A stretch of 64,000 bases of DNA from Symbiodinium natans (taxonomy: Eukaryota > Sar > Dinophyceae > Suessiales > Symbiodiniaceae). Position 1 is the first letter of the stretch. Each line of letters begins with the position of its first letter. Position numbers and translations under genes: made by a program. The stretch lies in NCBI GenBank assembly GCA_905221605.1, contig CAJNDS010002568.1, positions 664,913 to 728,912 on the forward strand, written 5' to 3'. Below the pieces are notes generated by a model that was given only the letters and a program-made list of their open reading frames with translations, searched no databases and had not been told where the DNA came from. Positions 58,723 through 64,000 of this stretch are shown piece by piece.

Positions 58723-59224
58723 TGCATCCTTGTCATGGTGGCCGGTGCCCGGGGGCCATGTCATCGAAACCCTGGAAGCTTTCTGAGCCCCCTGGCAAAG
58801 CAGCCCTCACTCAGGGTGCAGCGTTTTTTTCAGCTTTTCAGAGTAGACGGTGTAATTCTAGGGGTCGGAATAATTACTTGTGGTGCTCCCATGTGGTCCC
58901 TCTACGAGTATATCTATGATACCCCCCTAACGCACTTTTCTAATTATTTAGGGCCCCTATAGTATACCTGAACTTATAAAAGGTTTCGGGGTGGCTTAGA
59001 GGAGGGTCGAGGCCGATGAAGCCTCGCCGTTTTCGAAGGTGGAACCTCATGTCAGTCAGAACAGAGCACTCTCTGCCGGGGAAGTCCACGTGTCCCGTCC
59101 CAGGCAACAACCGAAACCCTTAAACTCCAAAACTCCTAAACCCTGAAGCCCTACACTCTAAACTTCAAAGCCAAGCCTCCTGCAGTTTCGGGTTTATGGG
59201 GTTTATAGGGTCCCTCCGCCCTCC

Positions 59225-59325
59225 CCTGCCCCCCTAAACCCTAAACCCTAAGTCCTAAACCCTAAACCCTAGACCCTAAACCCTAAACCCTAAGCCCTAA
59301 ACCCTAAACCCTAAACCCTAAACCC
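59225..59325. repeat. CCCTAAA array with CCCTAAG and CCCTAGA variants
   Basis: About 13 units. Confidence 0.85.
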
Positions 59326-59764
59326 TGAACCCGCAGCAAGAGCAGAAGAGCTGCTAGCCGGGCCTGTCTTGCGGCCCCGCAGCGGGTTCCGAGGCCGGCC
59401 GGGAAGCAGCCAGCGATTGGCAGAGGGAGGCTCCTGTGCTTTAAACACTAAACCGTAAACCCTAAACCCTAAACCCTAAATCTTGAACCCTGAACCCTAA
59501 ACCCTAAACCCTAAACCCTGAACCCTGAACCCTGACACTTGTTTCAACTCAATCGGACCATATTTGACCGAGCTAAGGGCGAAAAACGCGTTACGGCAAC
59601 ACGGTTCGAACGGTTTTAACCGGTTCCGACCGACTTCCGGTTTTAGCCAGACCCTTATTTCAAACAACAAACATCCAGACAAACACTGAGCCCGAAACAC
59701 GAGCCCCGAATCCTAAGCGGGATCGCCGCTAAGGAGCTGACATCACGTTGCCATGATAAAGGAG

Positions 59765-59827
59765 GTCTATCATGAATTTGTCGTGGGAACTTACCTCAAG
59801 CTCCTTAACCGAAACTCAGCAATGGAA
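59765..59827. CDS. Candidate exon island, strand undecided
   Basis: Plus: acceptor AAAGGAG, 21 codons in phase 0 VYHEFVVGTYLKLLNRNSAM E, donor GCCCCA; it joins in phase to 60337. Minus: a perfect-looking donor GAG|GTAAGT lies inside the same island (..FRLRSLR|). Confidence 0.42.
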
Positions 59828-60336
59828 GCCCCAAACCCTAACCCAAAATTCTGCACCTCAAACCCGAAGCCCTAAACCCTACAGCCACAAAATCCTATGG
59901 GGCTTCAGCTTAAACCCTGAAGCCTACACCCACAAAATCCTACAGGCCATAAGCCCTAAACGCTACACCAAAACTCCACACCTTAAACCCCCAACCCTAA
60001 ACTCCAAACCCTAAATTCAAAACCCCGAAACCCTAAACCCCAAACTCCAATCCCCAAACCCCAACCCCTAAACCCCAAACCCTAAACCCCAAACCCCAAA
60101 CCCAAACCCCAAACCCTAAGCCCCCAACCCTAAACCCCAAACCCCAAACCCTAAACCCAGCAGCTCATACGCGCCAGAGATCTAGGGGTTCTACCTTGGA
60201 CCCCCTTCAATTTGGACCCTTGGGTTTGGGGCGGGGGGGGGGGGGGGGTTCCCTTTTTAAGGATCCCTAGGGGAATATCAGGATCTAGGGTTTAGGGTTT
60301 AAGGTTTAGGGTTTAGGGTTTAGGGTTTAGGAGCAG

Positions 60337-60468
60337 ACGAAGAGGGACCTTTACAACCTTCGGGGTACGAGTCTTCATCCCTTGAAGAAAGCTGGGCTCC
60401 CGGCAAGGCTGGAGCACTTTGTCGAGAAATGGTACCGAGCTGCAGCCTGTCCTTTCGGCAATCCCTAA
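60337..60468. CDS. Candidate exon island, strand undecided
   Basis: Plus: acceptor AGGAGCAG, TKRDLYNLRGTSLHPLKKAG, LPARLEHFVEKWYRAAACPF, GNP then TAA. Minus: TGCSSVPFLDKVLQPCREPS.. with donor AAG|GTTGTA. Plus reads more like a folded protein and is in phase with 59765-59827. Confidence 0.45.
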
Positions 60469-61119
60469 CCACTAAACAATAAAGCCTAACCCCTAACCCC
60501 TAAACCCTAAACTCTAAAGTTTCCCGAAAGGTTTTTGCTAGGGTTTCGGGCTTAAGGTGTTTAGGGTACAGGTTTGGCGATGGTGCGTCGGGGTTTCGGG
60601 TTTGCCGGGCTGCCATATCATGCATCAGATTGCACATCAAATCGTTGCCTAGAGACTTATGTAACTTATCTACGCTTTGCATTTAGGGTTTAGGGCTTAG
60701 GGTTTAGGGCTTCGCACCCTTTGCTTTCTTTGGGTCGAGTGTTCTAAGTGGGCTTCTGGGCACTCCCAGGGTCACAGACTCTCAAAGCACCGGGTTTTAC
60801 AGGATATCATGGCCCAATGGCAGCCCTAAAAACCCACAAAAAAAGGGTTTTGGGCGGCCGGGGCCTTGTTTACCCTAAACGCTCCTCAACACCGAACCAG
60901 AAGAGTAGGCCCTGAGGGATATCACCCCCCAACTATCCTCAATAGGGGTCTCAGTCTCTCTGATCACATCTTCAATAATAGTGGGATAATGCACCAAACA
61001 AACCGCCGAACCCTAAACCCCAAACCCCAAACCCTAAACCCGAAACCCTAAAACCCTAAAACCCTAAAACCCTAAAACCCTAAACCCTAAAACCCTAATA
61101 GGGGTTGAACTTCTAGACT

Positions 61120-61188
61120 TCAGTCAATTCCTCGGCGCTTCTGGCCTTGCAGCTTTGCTCCCGATGTCTCAACCAGCCTGGGCTCCAC
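61120..61188 (-). CDS. Candidate terminal exon, right-hand minus-strand gene
   Basis: Acceptor CCGTTGCAAG; reads VEPRLVETSGAKLQGQKRRG ID then TGA. May end the gene that includes 62162-62261, 63256-63314 and 63937-64000. Confidence 0.48.
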   Translation of the reverse strand: MEPRLVETSGAKLQGQKRRGID

Positions 61189-61254
61189 CTTGCAACGGGT
61201 GGCGTTTAGGGTTTAGGGTTTAGGGCTTAGGGTTTAGGGTTTAGGGTTTAGGGT

Positions 61255-61375
61255 TTGGGGCTTAGGGTTTGGGACTTGGGGTTGGGGTTTGGGGCTTGGG
61301 GCTTGGGGTTTGGGGTTTGGGGTTTGGGGCTTGGGGCTTGGGGCTTGGGGTTTGGGGTTGGGGTATTTCGGGTTT
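61255..61375 (+). repeat. TTGGGGC/TTGGGGT heptamer array
   Basis: About 16 GGGGCTT and GGGGTTT units, a variant of TTTAGGG in which the A has become G. Confidence 0.85.
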
Positions 61376-62089
61376 AGGGTGCCCCAAAAGCCAGGGAAGA
61401 TATTGGGAACCCTGTGCCTGCAAAGCCCAAACCCCCTGAACCCTGAATCCCTTTCTACTTCATGAGGCTACTATTGATACTATTGTGGCTGCTTGCTGTG
61501 AGAGAAGGCAAGGCAATTCAAAGACCCCCGGAGACTGAACAAAAGTCATGACCGGCACCAAGAAACATGCTGAAGCCGTAATTTACCGCAACAAGAATAG
61601 TAGCAGCACTACTAATAAAAGCAGTAGTCACCACTAGCGTGATTCATAGCTATTACTCGTTGGCTTCATTGCCGTCGCCAGCTTGTTGCAAGACCTTTTT
61701 CCTACTATCGGTAAATTATTCGAATAGAACATTTCCATTTTCAAAGGTTAGGGAATATGGGTTGGGGAATATGGGTTTTTCTATGGGAGTGCGGGTGTGT
61801 GGGTTTGAGGTTGGGTTTTTGCTATGTGGTGGTGTATGGTTCTTCTGGTGGTTCTATCTTGTGGGTCTTAGATGGGTTTTTTGGTGAGTTTAGGGTTGAG
61901 GCATAGGTTGTTATGGTTTTGGGTCTTCGGGTGGGTCTTACTAAGGGTCTTTTCGGTGAGTTTAGGGTTGAGGTATAGGTTGCTATGGTTTTGGGTCTTG
62001 GGTGGCCTAGGGGGGTGGGCATGGTTAGAAAATGGAAATGGTATATGCTAACTTTATAAAGGGCCCTAATTCCCTCATTCCCTACGAAG

Positions 62090-62156
62090 AACCCTAAACC
62101 CTAAACCCTAAACCCTAAACCCTAAACCCTAAACCCTAAACCCTAAACCCTAAACA
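62090..62156. repeat. CCCTAAA array
   Basis: About nine perfect units, abutting half of a GGGAATGAGGG-family element (62060-62092) on the left and exon 62162-62261 on the right. Confidence 0.92.
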
Positions 62157-62161
62157 GGGGT

Positions 62162-62261
62162 TTATGGCTGGGTGACAGGATCCGGTGCCTCTTTCTCCGC
62201 ATCTGGGGAGTTGGAGAGCTCCATGATGTTCTCCCAGTCCACCTCGAGGTCATTTTTTTGT
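62162..62261 (-). CDS. Exon, right-hand minus-strand gene
   Basis: Acceptor GGCCTCAG; after one base reads QKNDLEVDWENIMELSNSPD then AEKEAPDPVTQP and TAA. An internal donor CCT|GTCACC could continue the protein instead. Highly acidic. One of the best exons in the right half. Confidence 0.58.
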
Positions 62262-62299
62262 CTGAGGCCTCTAGGGTCTAGGGCTCATGTATACACATG

Positions 62300-62308
62300 T
62301 ACACATAC

Positions 62309-62377
<69 letters not shown>

Positions 62378-62412
62378 CATATACATAATATATATACATA
62401 TATGTATACTTT
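62300..62412. repeat. (TA)n microsatellite
   Basis: About 110 bp of TATA with periodic ACATA/GTATA; gives a poly-Ile/Tyr shadow. Confidence 0.92.
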
Positions 62413-62744
62413 TATGTATCAAAATTAGCATTTATGTGTTTGTTGCTATGTTTTTGAGGGGGGGGGGTCACCTCAACATTGGGTTCATTTGGGAGCTTCG
62501 TTTGTGGCAAGCCTTGTACGGTTTCGATTCGCAACTTCCATGTACTCTGCCGAATCCTTCCCTGAACCACAGAGAACCCTAGACCCTAAACCCGAAACCT
62601 TAAACCCTAAACCCGAACCCTAAACCCGAAACCCTAAACCCCAAAACCGAAACCCTGAGGGAGTTATAAGTAGGGTTCTAAGTACCCGAAATAGGATTAC
62701 CCATGAACCTCCAAGTGCAGCAACCCCCCTGTCTTGACATTTGC

Positions 62745-62895
62745 AGTTGGGGGGTCGGGTTTGGGGGGTTGGGGTGGGGGGTGGTTGGGGGGTGGGGGGC
62801 GGGGGGGGTCGGGGGGTGGGGGTGGGGGGCAGGGGGGGGGGATTGGGGCGTGGTGGGGCGAGGTGGGGGGCGGGGGGGGGGGGGGGGGGGGGTTG
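62745..62895. repeat. G-rich strand-biased tract
   Basis: 150 bp with at least 20 runs of 4 or more G (GGGGTTGGGG, GGGGGCGGGG, 16 G). A strong G-quadruplex candidate; poly-Pro/poly-Gly ORFs here are shadows. Confidence 0.88.
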
Positions 62896-63009
62896 AGTTG
62901 CGTTACACGGCAAACGCTGCTATCCCAACTCGCTCCCGTTAAGCACCTTTCTCCGAAAACCTTGACATGCAGAAGGCGCCCATTCAGAAATGGGGTGTGG
63001 TAGGGTATA

Positions 63010-63065
63010 CGTCTCCAGGTAGGGCGAGGTGTGGCCGCTCGAAGCTCAGTGGCCTGTAGTTCCCA
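63010..63065 (-). CDS. Candidate exon, right-hand minus-strand gene
   Basis: Acceptor TATATTCCTCAG (good pyrimidine tract); reads WELQATELRAATPRPTW. 3' limit unclear (GAGACGTATACC). Confidence 0.38.
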
Positions 63066-63255
63066 CTGAGGAATATAATTATAGGGTTTAGGGTTTCGGG
63101 TTTAGGGTTTCGGGTTTTTGGATTTAGGGTTTCGGGTTTAGGGTTATCCCTGAAAGAATAAACACAAACCCCTTGACATGATTTCGGGAACATCTCCTGA
63201 ACTTGGCTACTTTTGAACCCGAACCCTTAAACCCTAAACCCTAAACCCCAAACAC

Positions 63256-63314
63256 GCCTTGTTCCGGAACTTGTCCATGATGTCCTTCTCCAGCGCGCCA
63301 AGTTCGGACTCGAC
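63256..63314 (-). CDS. Exon, right-hand minus-strand gene
   Basis: Acceptor ATCCGGAG, donor GC|GTGTTT, 59 nt: VESELGALEKDIMDKFRNK plus two bases. Coiled-coil-like heptad spacing. Confidence 0.55.
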
Positions 63315-63589
63315 CTCCGGATTAAGTTTAGGGGCTTAGGGGGTTTGGGGGTTTTGGGGTTTAGGGTTTAGGGCTTAGAGCTTAGGGTTTAGGGTTTAGG
63401 GGAACCTCCAAGTAGGGGTTTAGGGGCTTAGGGGGTTTGGGGTTTCGGGGTGGTAAGGGCCTTGAGGGGTTTGGGGGTCTGGGGTTTAGGGCCTTTGGGG
63501 GCTTCGGGGTTTAGGGTCGTAGGGGCTTAGTGGCTTCTTGGCTGCATGGGTTCTTGCGTTCTTGGGTGTAGGTTTTTGGGTTTCGGGTT

Positions 63590-63642
63590 TAGGGTTTAGG
63601 GTTTAGGGTTTAGGGTTTAGGGTTTAGGGTTTAGGGTTTAGG
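63590..63642 (+). repeat. TTTAGGG array
   Basis: About seven units. Confidence 0.88.
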
Positions 63643-63825
63643 ACACAAAGGGTTGAGGGCTTTCAGGCTTGGCTTCGGGGCTTTAAAGGGCTTTAGGGTT
63701 AAGAAATTGTGCGTTCTGTGGTTGTCGGGCTCCTTGCTAGTTACCATAATTGTATCAACCCTAAACCCTGAACCCTGAACCCTGAACCCTAAACCCGAAA
63801 CCCTAAACCCTAAACCCTAAACCCT

Positions 63826-63872
63826 AAAGCCTAAAGCCTAAAGCCTAAAGCCTAAAGCCTAAAGCCTAAAGC
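63826..63872. repeat. AAGCCTA heptamer array
   Basis: Seven AAGCCTA units inside a CCCTAAA array, the same variant as at 7600-7700. Confidence 0.88.
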
Positions 63873-63936
63873 CTGAAACCCTAAACCCTAAACCCTAAAC
63901 CCTATCCTACATCTCATTCCCTCCAAACCAAAAAGC

Positions 63937-64000
63937 CTTGAAAGTCTTGGAGCCCTGCCTGCGCACACTGGTCCCGGATGCTCTGTAGCCGCGGAAGGTC
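63937..64000 (-). CDS. Exon, right-hand minus-strand gene, cut by the window edge
   Basis: Minus reading DLPRLQSIRDQCAQAGLQDF Q, donor AG|GCTTTT. Helical, glutamine-rich. Its 5' part lies beyond the window. Confidence 0.48.

Noticed and set aside
1-64000. tRNA, rRNA, snRNA or complete spliced-leader genes
   Set aside because: No cloverleaf, rRNA core or full spliced-leader sequence was noticed by eye on either strand; a covariance-model scan was not possible.

Overview
The window looks like nuclear DNA of a dinoflagellate (alveolate), possibly a symbiodiniacean-type genome; the genus cannot be fixed from the sequence. Reasons: the dominant repeat is the TTTAGGG heptamer; the one long intact gene is a PPR array with the GISACEKGGEWQMAL flavour that I know from dinoflagellate PPR proteins; the recurring exons are very short, GC-rich at third positions, and bounded by AG acceptors with GT, GC or GA donors, a donor set known from dinoflagellates. 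I see no tRNA, rRNA, CRISPR array, bacterial-type promoter or operon.

Layout. Most of the 64 kb is a mosaic of exact and degenerate TTTAGGG/CCCTAAA arrays, in both orientations, separated by unique islands of 50-300 bp. Many islands read as single exons. They are typically flanked by CCCTAAA on the left and TTTAGGG on the right, so the spacers (introns) start with TTTAGGG arrays and end with CCCTAAA arrays and could fold back on themselves. Inside the spacers sit at least six families of 100-260 bp elements with terminal inverted repeats, several tandem repeats (53 bp, about 180 bp, about 200 bp, about 11 bp) and variant heptamer/nonamer arrays.

Main gene content, minus strand, 3-44 kb: one exon series recurs four times in the same order. 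In transcript order: E (..VKQ), D (AYRERM..IYQQHNPSK), C (EIDxLMxKY.GQEHxMYLKIC), B (KYxVQPEPEI), then several FG-rich exons (GLFGG, SPFGG, GLFGQASPGG). Unit spans are about 3.1-7.6, 8.7-19.0, 19.3-29.3 and 30.7-36.0 kb; more FG exons lie at 37.6-43.8 kb. This is either one giant modular FG protein (nucleoporin-like) or four tandem paralogues whose ends I cannot see. Embedded in the third unit on the same strand is an intronless PPR-SMR gene (24190-25881) with a freshly duplicated 315-bp block of three PPR motifs. Other minus-strand exons lie among the units (zinc-binding-like exon 19503-19652; a C-terminal two-exon end at 14212-14440).

Other genes: a plus-strand gene end with three in-phase exons and GC-AG introns (40784-42500); a plus-strand gene end at 795-1061; a minus-strand KH-domain gene (47131-47854) with an out-of-frame 10-bp minisatellite; and a right-hand region (50.6-64 kb) with about ten well-formed candidate exons on the minus strand from one or more unidentified genes, plus several islands whose coding strand I cannot decide. 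Stretches not listed below (for example 1.1-1.5, 5.4-5.8, 7.7-8.0, 9.2-9.7, 17.1-18.0, 35.0-35.4, 39.5-40.0, 42.6-42.9 and 55.1-55.9 kb) hold degenerate heptamers and unique spacer in which I see nothing more specific.
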